Below are positions 23,300 through 28,394 of a DNA stretch of 28,394 nt, piece by piece. Location: IMG/VR virus record IMGVR_UViG_3300046467_001894, positions 1 through 28,394 of that record. One strand, written 5' to 3'. This DNA comes from a virus. A program made the translations under genes and the position numbers. How positions within the stretch are numbered: the first letter of the stretch is position 1; each line of letters begins with the position of its first letter. The notes beneath the pieces were generated by a model, which worked only from the letters and a program-made list of their open reading frames with translations, did not search any database and was not told where the DNA came from.

Positions 23300-24062
23300 C
23301 AATTACCTCATAAGTTGTTTCAACAGGTGGCGGTGGGGGAGGGTTAACCTTTCGGGCTAATATTTCACTATGCGCTATTTCTTTAGCACTAGATTGCCCA
23401 TTTAAGATCATTTTTAACTGCTGTTGTGCAAGTGCTTTTGTAGTTGCACGTAGATCCTCTACTAAGTCATTACTATAACCAATATCAATTTCTAATTTCG
23501 CAGCAGTTGGAGCTGTTAGATTACTCATTAAACTTTCAGCTGCTTTTTGTCTTACTAGTTCTGATTTAGCTGTGTGCATTAAATTTGCTTGTACATTAAT
23601 AGCTTCCTGATAGATGCCTGCATTTAGTATATGCGTTGGCACCATAGTTTGTTCTATAATCTTAGTTATTAAACTGTTTTTACTATAGTTATCAGCAAAA
23701 CTTGCTATATATGAGGCTGACGCCCCTTTATCTATTAGATTTTGATATCGATCTGGAAACACTTTACTATAAGCAACAGAAGACTTGTCCCCCATTAATT
23801 TAAGAGACACAAATTTAATAGCATTCACATAAGCTGCTAATGAGTGCTTACCAGTTGCTAGTACTGACGAGTAAGTTAGTACATTATCCCTAAATACCCT
23901 TCTTAGTTCAGAATCGGGCTCTGAGTTAATAACAGCAACAATCTCATCAGTTATGTGTTTTCTAAAGCGTTTATCGGGTACTACTCCGGATAACTGCTCC
24001 TTAGTTAAATGATCTGTTGTTTCTAATTCCGTATCAGTATCTTTTAAGTTAGTTAATTGCAT
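23289..24062 (-). CDS. candidate terminase small subunit / DNA packaging protein
   Basis: 257 residues, mostly helical, with a proline run (PPPPPP) near the C-terminus. Conserved-looking blocks are HSLAAYVNAIKFVSLKLMGD (about 73-92), KVFPDRYQNLIDKG, MVPTHILNAGIYQEAINVQA and HTAKSELVRQKAAESLMSNL. I recall this pattern in phage proteins encoded just upstream of terL and sometimes annotated as small terminase. There is no clear HTH. It overlaps the upstream winged-helix gene by 14 bases. Role inferred from location. Confidence 0.5.
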   Translation of the reverse strand: MQLTNLKDTDTELETTDHLTKEQLSGVVPDKRFRKHITDEIVAVINSEPDSELRRVFRDNVLTYSSVLATGKHSLAAYVNAIKFVSLKLMGDKSSVAYSKVFPDRYQNLIDKGASASYIASFADNYSKNSLITKIIEQTMVPTHILNAGIYQEAINVQANLMHTAKSELVRQKAAESLMSNLTAPTAAKLEIDIGYSNDLVEDLRATTKALAQQQLKMILNGQSSAKEIAHSEILARKVNPPPPPPVETTYEVIDEK

Positions 24063-24363
24063 TGTTAGCCTCGTTCCATTTAATGATTAACGCATTATGT
24101 GATGTATCCTCCGCGTAACACTCATGCGGAGATACCATCCATTTGTGGTCATCTAGCTGTACTAAAAACTTTTTTTTCACTAATTCAGTCCAGTACTTAT
24201 CCCAAGTACGATAATCAGTTATCCACTTTATTGTCTTAATAAACTGGTGCTTGTCTATCTCATTATTTTTATTAGCTAAAAGCATAAGTGGGAGAACTAA
24301 CGCCTGGGCTTTACGTGATAACTCACTAGTAATCGCTATATCTGTATTAATGTATTTACTCAT
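24049..24363 (-). CDS. small winged-helix protein, RepL-like
   Basis: 104 residues. Helices (RKAQALVLPLMLLANKN, KHQFIKTIKWITDYR, WDKYWTELVKKKFLVQ) followed by a beta hairpin and the phrase KWMVSPHECYAED match the winged-helix layout of RepL-type replication proteins, whose wing ends in an YxxNP-x-x-x-x-G segment. The similarity is structural pattern only. It begins by a TAATG overlap with the AlkB-like gene. It may be a DNA-binding regulator, a replication factor or a partner of packaging. Confidence 0.5.
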   Translation of the reverse strand: MSKYINTDIAITSELSRKAQALVLPLMLLANKNNEIDKHQFIKTIKWITDYRTWDKYWTELVKKKFLVQLDDHKWMVSPHECYAEDTSHNALIIKWNEANNAIN

Positions 24364-25133
24364 TAAGGTATATGTCTGAATGTTAAACTTATCCTACGTC
24401 CTAATGGCGCACTTACTGAATGTTTGTACTTATTCTGGAAGTCACCTGCAGGCATCACGTAACAACTTCTATCTGTTAGTTTAATCTTAAAATATTTACT
24501 ACGATCATTCCTAGCTATAGTAGCAACTGTTGTTTCTCCTAAGCTGATAGTTGCTACAGCACCTACGATTCCGTCATTTTCCGTGAAGACAGCTTCATCA
24601 TCTGAGTGAAGTTCTAGACCCTTATTAGTATATAAATTAACTAATAAACTATTGAAATAGTTATTAGGAAACACTAACTGGTCTTCTATATCTCTAGCAA
24701 TGTTTTGAAATAAGACAGGCATTTGCTGAGCTTCGTGCCTTAAATCTGTATACGCGTATTCAACACAACCAAATGCTTGTTCTTCATTTAGATTAGTTGA
24801 TACATCTACAGGACCATACCAAGTAGCTATGTGGTTACGATTGGTATGAAAAATATACCCAAGTTCCTGATCTTTTCCTCCCCAATCAGCTTTTTCTTCC
24901 CCTTTACCCGTTAATTTTTGCCAGGTTTCAGGAGCATACTTTTGTAACCATGCTGCTTTTTGTTTTCTAGTCATACTGCCTGCTGCTTTGGTATTACCTC
25001 GGCTGATTTTTTCCTGTTTTACAACTGAGTCCCAAAGACTATTAAAGTCTCGTAAAACAGGATGTTCTTCGTTATCAATAAATCCTAAGATTATTTCCTG
25101 GTCATCTATAAGTATGATCTTATCATTAAGCAT
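24363..25133 (-). CDS. AlkB-like 2-oxoglutarate/Fe(II) dioxygenase
   Basis: 256 residues. The C-terminal catalytic domain (about 120-256) has the AlkB pattern NLYTNKGLELHSDDE with His176-x-Asp178, distal His238 (NKYKHSVSAP) and the arginines Arg247/Arg253 in RRISLTFR. AlkB enzymes remove alkyl groups from DNA or RNA bases by oxidation. The N-terminal 100 residues are extra: a helical stretch with KAAGSMTRKQKAAWLQKYAP and a Trp/Lys-rich segment, possibly nucleic-acid contact. The gene starts right after a 59-aa membrane peptide gene, within the leftward packaging operon. Confidence 0.85.
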   Translation of the reverse strand: MLNDKIILIDDQEIILGFIDNEEHPVLRDFNSLWDSVVKQEKISRGNTKAAGSMTRKQKAAWLQKYAPETWQKLTGKGEEKADWGGKDQELGYIFHTNRNHIATWYGPVDVSTNLNEEQAFGCVEYAYTDLRHEAQQMPVLFQNIARDIEDQLVFPNNYFNSLLVNLYTNKGLELHSDDEAVFTENDGIVGAVATISLGETTVATIARNDRSKYFKIKLTDRSCYVMPAGDFQNKYKHSVSAPLGRRISLTFRHIP

Positions 25134-25134
25134 T

Positions 25135-25314
25135 TTATTTCTTCTCTTTTTTCCATCGCGTAAGCTGAAGGTACATTAAATGATTTTTTCTTTTTTGCGT
25201 TTTCCGTAACTTAGCTTGATAAACGTGATGCGCTGAAGGAGATCTAATAACACTTGTTACTAGTGACATAACAAACAAAGGCCACAATCCAGTTAGATAT
25301 GTCTTAAGAGTCAT
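25135..25314 (-). CDS. 59-aa membrane peptide with basic tail
   Basis: 59 residues. MTLKTYLTGLWPLFVMSLVT and a few more residues form one membrane span, and the C-terminal 30 residues are strongly basic (KLRKTQKRKNH, RWKKEKK). The ATG lies 11 bases inside the radical SAM gene end, and the stop is one base before the AlkB-like ATG, so the frame exactly fills the gap between the two. A cytoplasmic basic tail could bind nucleic acid or acidic phospholipid. No family is known. Confidence 0.5.
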   Translation of the reverse strand: MTLKTYLTGLWPLFVMSLVTSVIRSPSAHHVYQAKLRKTQKRKNHLMYLQLTRWKKEKK

Positions 25315-26917
25315 TTAACACTTTTTTACTAAGTAAGCGCATTCTTATAACAATTATAGCCCAACGACAAAGTTTCCAAATAGTTTCAAAAAAATATTTT
25401 GGGTAGAAAACAAGAGGCGATTCCATCGGTAAAGTAGGTCGCCTATCTTTACGTGATTTACGGCGGAAAACCCCACCTTTAGTAGGATGAATTTTTTCAA
25501 TACCAATACAACCTTTAAACATAGTAATTAGGGTAACTAGATCTAGTGCTTTACTGGAACTTGTACCAGTTGCCATCATACGTTTTAAAGTAGTTTTGGT
25601 ATGCTCATATGTGTAATAAGCATCCCAAGCTTTATAATAAGTTTCTTCCCAATTTATTTTTGACATTTTAGGATGTGCAGTAACTGCATGATTTAAATCA
25701 TACATGTTTAAATCTTCATCCATAGCAACTCCAGCAGTATGTAGCTTTTCATGATCTTTTGAACCAGGAAGAGGCGTAAGACAAAGAAACGATATTAGAT
25801 CCATAGGAAGTTCTTTCTTAATAATTTCAATGTCGCGCAAGATTGATTCTTGAGTATCATTAGGAAAACCTAAAATATACCCGCAAGAGGTTATAATCCC
25901 AGCCTCATCTAAAGCAAGTAACATTTTGCGGTAATCAGAAATTTTATTCTGCCGCTTATCGACACTTAAAAGAGCATCAGAATTAATATTTTCTAAACCG
26001 ATAAAAACCTGTGTAACACCTGCACGTCTTGATTTTTCAATAAACCCTGGCAATTTATAGGCAAGAGTATCAATCATAAAGGAAAACTCGATTTTTAATT
26101 TATGAACTTCACGCAACTCAATAAACTTATCTAAAATACTTTCCCAATTCTTATTTCGTGCAAAGTCATCATCAGAGATAAAAAATAAATTTAAGCCCTG
26201 TTTGACGTTAAAGCGAATTATGCGCTCAATACTTTCAACTGACCTGTTTCTTGATGCGTGTCCTTGGACATTTATAATCGTGCAGAACGAACAAGTAAAA
26301 GGGCAACCTCGTCCAGCATCAAAACTAGCTGTTAAACCTGCCGTCAGACGAACTCTATCTGCTGGAATGAATGGCATTGCAGTATTACTAATATCAGGCA
26401 AATCATCTAAAAAGTTGTAAATTGGTTCAAGTTTATCATTAGACGCATCAATTAAAACTTGTCCAAGTCTGTCTTCAACTTCTCCTGAAAACATTGAAAC
26501 ACCAATGTCTAAAGCCTTTTGCATGTAAGCATCGGGCTCTTTAATCATTGCCAACACTCCTGATATATGAAAACCTCCCATAGCAACTTTAATACCCATT
26601 GCTCGTAATGGCGTAGCAATATCTAATGCACGGGGAAATTGACTTGATTGTACACCAACAAGCATGAGCATTCCGTCATCTGCACTTTTTATTAAAGAAG
26701 CAATTTTATCCGTATTAATGTGTGTATTTGTTTCGTCAAATACATGAAGGTCTATCTTGACATTTTTACCCAATACTCTAGTTTTTTTACATTCAGTAGC
26801 TAAACCATAAAGACAAGCCAGTGAATTTGCTGGTAACCAAGACCTAAACCACTGAATCACATAGCCGTTATCATCATAATGCGAGGGCGCCACCAAAACA
26901 AGGCTGAATGTTTTCAT
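25304..26917 (-). CDS. B12-binding-domain radical SAM protein
   Basis: 537 residues, class B-type architecture. Residues about 55-165 form a Rossmann-like cobalamin-binding domain (LVGVQSSQFP, KVAMGGFHISG); the strict DxHxxG base-off motif is not seen. The radical SAM core starts with Cys205-x3-Cys209-x2-Cys212 (GRGCPFTCSFC), the 4Fe-4S site, and continues with FFISDDDF, TQVFIGLENIN and CGYILGFPNDT. The C-terminus is hydrophobic and basic (WKLCRWAIIVIRMRLL), possibly membrane associated. Relatives methylate or rearrange unactivated carbons, including lipids and tetrapyrroles; the substrate is unknown. It starts with ATGA after the RepL-like gene. Confidence 0.85.
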   Translation of the reverse strand: MKTFSLVLVAPSHYDDNGYVIQWFRSWLPANSLACLYGLATECKKTRVLGKNVKIDLHVFDETNTHINTDKIASLIKSADDGMLMLVGVQSSQFPRALDIATPLRAMGIKVAMGGFHISGVLAMIKEPDAYMQKALDIGVSMFSGEVEDRLGQVLIDASNDKLEPIYNFLDDLPDISNTAMPFIPADRVRLTAGLTASFDAGRGCPFTCSFCTIINVQGHASRNRSVESIERIIRFNVKQGLNLFFISDDDFARNKNWESILDKFIELREVHKLKIEFSFMIDTLAYKLPGFIEKSRRAGVTQVFIGLENINSDALLSVDKRQNKISDYRKMLLALDEAGIITSCGYILGFPNDTQESILRDIEIIKKELPMDLISFLCLTPLPGSKDHEKLHTAGVAMDEDLNMYDLNHAVTAHPKMSKINWEETYYKAWDAYYTYEHTKTTLKRMMATGTSSSKALDLVTLITMFKGCIGIEKIHPTKGGVFRRKSRKDRRPTLPMESPLVFYPKYFFETIWKLCRWAIIVIRMRLLSKKVLNDS

Positions 26918-27255
26918 TTATTTCTAAGTCCCTTAGTAGTTTGTGTATCCCACATGTGCTTAACTATAAAATACTGACGATCGTCTCCATTAAACATAAT
27001 ATCTGGATTAAGCATATACTCTTTTTTAGTGTATTTCCTAATTAAATCACATTTTTTCAAGGCTCTAACTCCCACCGTAAAGTCCCCGATAGTAATCTCA
27101 GCTGCTTTAGCTATCTCTTGAGGGGTCCCTACTACCATATTCACTCTATTAATCTGGTACATAATTTTCAGCAGTACCAGGGCCGACACGCCACTTAGCT
27201 TATTTTTAGCTAAAAAAGTCGCGGGCGCAGTGCCCAATTGAAATTTGTTAAACAT
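26914..27255 (-). CDS. RepL-like winged-helix DNA-binding protein
   Basis: 113 residues. The sequence runs KLSGVSALVLLKIMYQI, GTPQEIAKAAEITIGDFTVG (helix-turn-helix), VRALKKCDLIRKYTKKEYML, then NPDIMFNGDDRQYF: the winged helix plus YMxNPxxxxxG ending seen in RepL plasmid/phage replication proteins. A GGAGG site precedes the ATG at 27255. It is near the start of the leftward operon and could be a replication initiator-like protein or an autoregulator binding the repeats upstream. A second, weaker relative lies at 24049-24363. Confidence 0.65.
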   Translation of the reverse strand: MFNKFQLGTAPATFLAKNKLSGVSALVLLKIMYQINRVNMVVGTPQEIAKAAEITIGDFTVGVRALKKCDLIRKYTKKEYMLNPDIMFNGDDRQYFIVKHMWDTQTTKGLRNK

Positions 27256-27323
27256 TGACGTCCTCCTTTTCTTGGTGTACTCTTTTCATGTTTGGTCTCT
27301 GTAGTACTGGACTGCCCGTTCAT
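27210..27323 (-). CDS. possible 37-aa leader peptide overlapping the RepL-like gene
   Basis: A short frame begins at an ATG with a very strong ribosome site (AAGGAGGAG) and runs 37 codons (MNGQSSTTETKHEKSTPRKG and 17 more) into the RepL-like gene in another frame. The RepL-like ribosome site lies inside it. The strong initiation signal with nothing else to serve suggests real initiation; the peptide itself is polar and has no known family. It could be a leader for translational coupling. Confidence 0.4.
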   Translation of the reverse strand: MNGQSSTTETKHEKSTPRKGGRQCLTNFNWALRPRLF

Positions 27324-27355
27324 CTTTGCTCCTCCTTAGGTGAATGGGCTTTCCT

Positions 27356-27568
27356 TTATTCTTGGGGATGCTCGCTTATATACATAACCAACCTATAATC
27401 CTTCGGGTGCTTTACATACTTCTCACGTTCTTTCATAGACATCTCAGCCACCTCATAACTCGAGAAACATCCACAATCCCATTCTAGTCCCCACTTACCT
27501 TTTGTCTTCTTTTCTATAATATATACATAATTTTTATGCTTGAAGTTGTTTTGTCTCTTAGTATTCAT
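27356..27568 (-). CDS. first gene of the leftward operon, unknown 70-aa protein
   Basis: 70 residues from the ATG at 27568; a GTG at 27625 would put the start inside a direct repeat. The sequence is charged and aromatic (NYVYIIEKKTKGKWGLEWDC then YEVAEMSMKEREKYVKHP and YRLVMYISEH), an alpha/beta miniprotein with one Cys pair (DCGC). Short proteins of this style, ending YRVV-like, are frequent in phages and have no known role. The ribosome site is weak (AGGT, 12 bases away) and lies in a near-palindrome AGGTAATATACCT. Confidence 0.55.
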   Translation of the reverse strand: MNTKRQNNFKHKNYVYIIEKKTKGKWGLEWDCGCFSSYEVAEMSMKEREKYVKHPKDYRLVMYISEHPQE

Positions 27569-27619
27569 AATAGGTATATTACCTAAAAAACTACAAATAG
27601 CAATACTTAACTTCTGTTT

Positions 27620-27674
27620 AACCACGTATACAACGTTTAACTGCCCAGTTAAACCACGTATACAACGTTTAACT
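27620..27674. repeat. pair of 23-bp direct repeats flanking an inverted repeat
   Basis: The same 23 bases (starting AACCACGTATAC and ending AACGTTTAACT) occur at 27620-27642 and 27652-27674, a period of 32. The end of the first and the spacer form a perfect 8-bp inverted repeat GTTTAACT-GCCC-AGTTAAAC (27635-27654 region). The pair sits about 52 bases upstream of the first leftward gene. Repeat spacing of three helical turns fits a binding site for a dimeric regulator or a tandem promoter. Confidence 0.75.
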
Positions 27675-27744
27675 TTTTGTAACTTGTTCTATCTAAAGGT
27701 CTTCAGGTCCCTTAAGAAGGAAGAAGAGGTCCTCCAGACTTCTC

Positions 27745-27757
27745 GCCCCTTCGGGGC
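27745..27757 (+). promoter_or_regulatory. 3-nt-loop hairpin, possible N4-type early promoter
   Basis: GCCCC-TTC-GGGGC is a perfect 5-bp stem with a 3-nt loop; further out, AGACT (27736-27740) pairs with AGTCT (27761-27765). N4 virion RNA polymerase promoters are 5-7 bp template-strand hairpins with 3-nt loops, a purine at the loop centre (-11) and G as first transcribed base. Read rightward, the template centre here is A and the predicted +1 (27762) is G. There is no U-run, arguing against a terminator. Tentative. Confidence 0.35.
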
Positions 27758-27870
27758 TTCAGTCTGTCGTCCCTAGCTACCGCATATTATATTATATAAA
27801 TAGAGTAAAAAAGTAAGATGGTCTAGCGCCATTAGCATTTTTTTCATTCTAGGTAGAAGTGCAGTACTAA

Positions 27871-27887
27871 CTAGCGTCAAACGCTAG
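27871..27887. promoter_or_regulatory. 7-bp hairpin with 3-nt loop and competing long-range arm
   Basis: CTAGCGT-CAA-ACGCTAG is a perfect 7-bp stem with a 3-nt loop. The right arm is also part of CGCTAGACC (27882-27890), which pairs perfectly over 9 bases with GGTCTAGCG at 27820-27828, so two pairings exclude each other. Only leftward transcription would put a purine at the loop centre of the template, and the +1 base would then not be G, so its fit to an N4-type promoter is poor. Confidence 0.4.
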
Positions 27888-27933
27888 ACCCAAACCCACC
27901 CCCCCTCCTTTAAAAGAAAACTATCTTTTTTCA

Positions 27934-27944
27934 ACACACAAGAT
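27934..27944 (+). repeat. ACACACAAGAT motif, copy 1
   Basis: This 11-base motif, preceded by a T-run, lies before the rightward gene at 28017. The same 11 bases, again after a T-run, recur at 28331-28341 after that gene's terminator. The positions suggest a shared element at the head of successive rightward transcription units. Confidence 0.55.
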
Positions 27945-27956
27945 GGCTTCCAGCCA
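27944..27956 (+). promoter_or_regulatory. 3-nt-loop hairpin upstream of the rightward gene, candidate early promoter
   Basis: TGGCT-TCC-AGCCA is a perfect 5-bp stem with a 3-nt loop; the template strand loop reads GGA. With the loop centre as -11, the predicted +1 is G at 27961, giving a leader of 56 bases before the ATG at 28017. This matches the geometry reported for N4 virion RNA polymerase promoters. It directly abuts the ACACACAAGAT motif. No polymerase gene is visible in the window, so this is a hypothesis. Confidence 0.4.
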
Positions 27957-28016
27957 GCAGGCGCAATTCCGCGTCTATACAGTGTTTATTAATCCTCTAC
28001 TCATAGGAGGTATCTC

Positions 28017-28274
28017 ATGACAGCTCGAGCATTCTATCGAGAAACAATGAGTACTGGTGTAGACCTGGCTCAAAGTGCACGTACCACAATTCGTGGTGTA
28101 ACCGCACTTAGTTCAGCCTTAGGAAGAGAAGCCGTTAAAATCGACTTCCGATCCGAACTGAGCTACGAGTCAGACTTGTCCTCAGAATGCTTATCTGCAT
28201 TAAAGGACAAGAAAATCTCCAAAGCTCGAATCCCGTACTTCGAAAAGAAATACGGATTCAAGCTCTCGGCTTAA
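28017..28274 (+). CDS. rightward 85-aa protein, probable first early gene
   Basis: 85 residues with a strong TAGGAGGTATCTC ribosome site before the ATG. The sequence is helical and polar (MTARAFYRETMSTGVDLAQS, ALGREAVKIDFRSELSYESD, ALKDKKISKARIPYFEKKYG), with no known motif; the C-terminal half could be a small DNA- or protein-binding helix pair. Its codon use is visibly more GC-rich than the leftward genes. It is alone between a structured leader and an intrinsic terminator, the way early N4-type genes for small host-directed proteins are placed. Function unknown. Confidence 0.75.
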   Translation: MTARAFYRETMSTGVDLAQSARTTIRGVTALSSALGREAVKIDFRSELSYESDLSSECLSALKDKKISKARIPYFEKKYGFKLSA

Positions 28275-28289
28275 ACTCCTCGCTTCACC

Positions 28290-28330
28290 GTTCCGGGTCC
28301 GCTATTACAGGGGCTCGGAACCCCCTTTTT
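28290..28330 (+). terminator. intrinsic terminator after the rightward gene
   Basis: An 11-bp stem (28290-28300 with 28311-28321, two G-U pairs in RNA, 10-nt loop) is followed by four C and a run of five T (28326-28330). It lies 16 bases after the stop of the 85-aa gene and should make that gene a monocistronic transcript. Confidence 0.85.
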
Positions 28331-28341
28331 ACACACAAGAT
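28331..28341 (+). repeat. ACACACAAGAT motif, copy 2
   Basis: Second exact copy of the 11-base motif, directly after the terminator T-run and before 53 bases that contain no start with a ribosome site and leave the window. It may head the next rightward unit. Unlike copy 1 it is not followed by a 3-nt-loop hairpin. Confidence 0.5.
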
Positions 28342-28394
28342 AACACAATAAGAGAGTGCGTTAGAGAGATACTAAAGTATACCAATGGGTAGGC

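Larger units (their letters stand above)
27569..28016. other. gene-free divergent control region
   Basis: About 450 bases without a convincing gene separate the leftward genes from the rightward gene at 28017. It holds, left to right: two 23-bp direct repeats with an inverted repeat between, a hairpin with a 3-nt loop (27745-27757), an AT-rich tract (about 27781-27815), a long-range inverted repeat with a nested 7-bp hairpin (27820-27890), a C-rich tract able to form a G-quadruplex on the other strand, and an ACACACAAGAT motif beside another 3-nt-loop hairpin. In N4-like genomes early and late genes diverge from the genome ends, so the region may contain joined termini; that is inference. Confidence 0.6.

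Noticed and set aside
27736-27765. Hairpin as an intrinsic terminator
   Set aside because: No T-run follows on either strand.
27540-27776. Plus-strand 78-codon frame beginning with a signal-like MKLFCLLVFIIGIL
   Set aside because: It runs antisense to the 70-aa gene and then through direct repeats and a hairpin; no ribosome site. The hydrophobic start is complementary to a charged segment of the real gene.
1-28394. tRNA genes, insertion sequences or integrase
   Set aside because: None seen: no cloverleaf with CCA or T-loop pattern, no transposase or integrase motif, so no sign of lysogeny in this window.

Overview
The window reads as one stretch of a tailed double-stranded DNA phage genome, AT-rich and densely packed. 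It is most likely a marine podophage of the N4 (Schitoviridae-like) kind infecting a Gram-negative host. The basis is an N4-gp56-type major capsid protein, a large N4/P22-type portal, a terminase large subunit, and a leftward order of TerL, adaptor and tail proteins, portal, scaffold and capsid. Many small proteins look like those I recall from marine phages. The N4 virion RNA polymerase itself is not in the window, so the family assignment is inference.

Layout. (1) 1-8986, minus strand: the capsid transcription unit. It begins with an acyl carrier protein and a ketoacyl synthase, then a small unknown protein, the portal, a helical protein, an acidic scaffold-like protein and the major capsid protein. 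An intrinsic terminator follows, then three more probable virion proteins, the last running off the left edge. Most junctions up to the scaffold are ATGA overlaps. (2) 9076-10611, plus strand: a short island with a zinc-finger protein, a DUF5664-type dNTP pyrophosphohydrolase, an HU-like protein, an M15 peptidase (probable endolysin) and a 42-aa membrane protein. (3) 10608-15284, minus strand: tiny basic proteins, a staphylococcal-nuclease homologue, many single-span membrane proteins, a lipoprotein-like protein and two proteins with signal peptides. (4) 15272-21023, minus strand: a prolyl-4-hydroxylase-like oxygenase, tail and fibre proteins (one glycine-rich, one with a histidine-ladder repeat) and a possible head-tail adaptor. 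(5) 21122-27568, minus strand: TerL, FabZ-type dehydratase, candidate small terminase, two small winged-helix proteins, an AlkB-like oxygenase, a B12-type radical SAM enzyme and small peptides. (6) 27569-28016: a structured control region with 23-bp direct repeats, perfect hairpins with 3-nt loops and a G-quadruplex motif. It divides the leftward genes from a rightward gene (28017) that has its own terminator.

The most notable content is a dispersed acyl-chain toolkit: ACP and ketoacyl synthase at the head of the capsid operon, and FabZ dehydratase and B12-radical SAM enzyme in the packaging operon. Catalytic residues of ACP, ketoacyl synthase and FabZ and the radical SAM cluster cysteines are intact. 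No ketoreductase, enoyl reductase, acyltransferase or phosphopantetheinyl transferase is present, so the host, or genes outside the window, would have to complete any cycle. That these four act together is inference.
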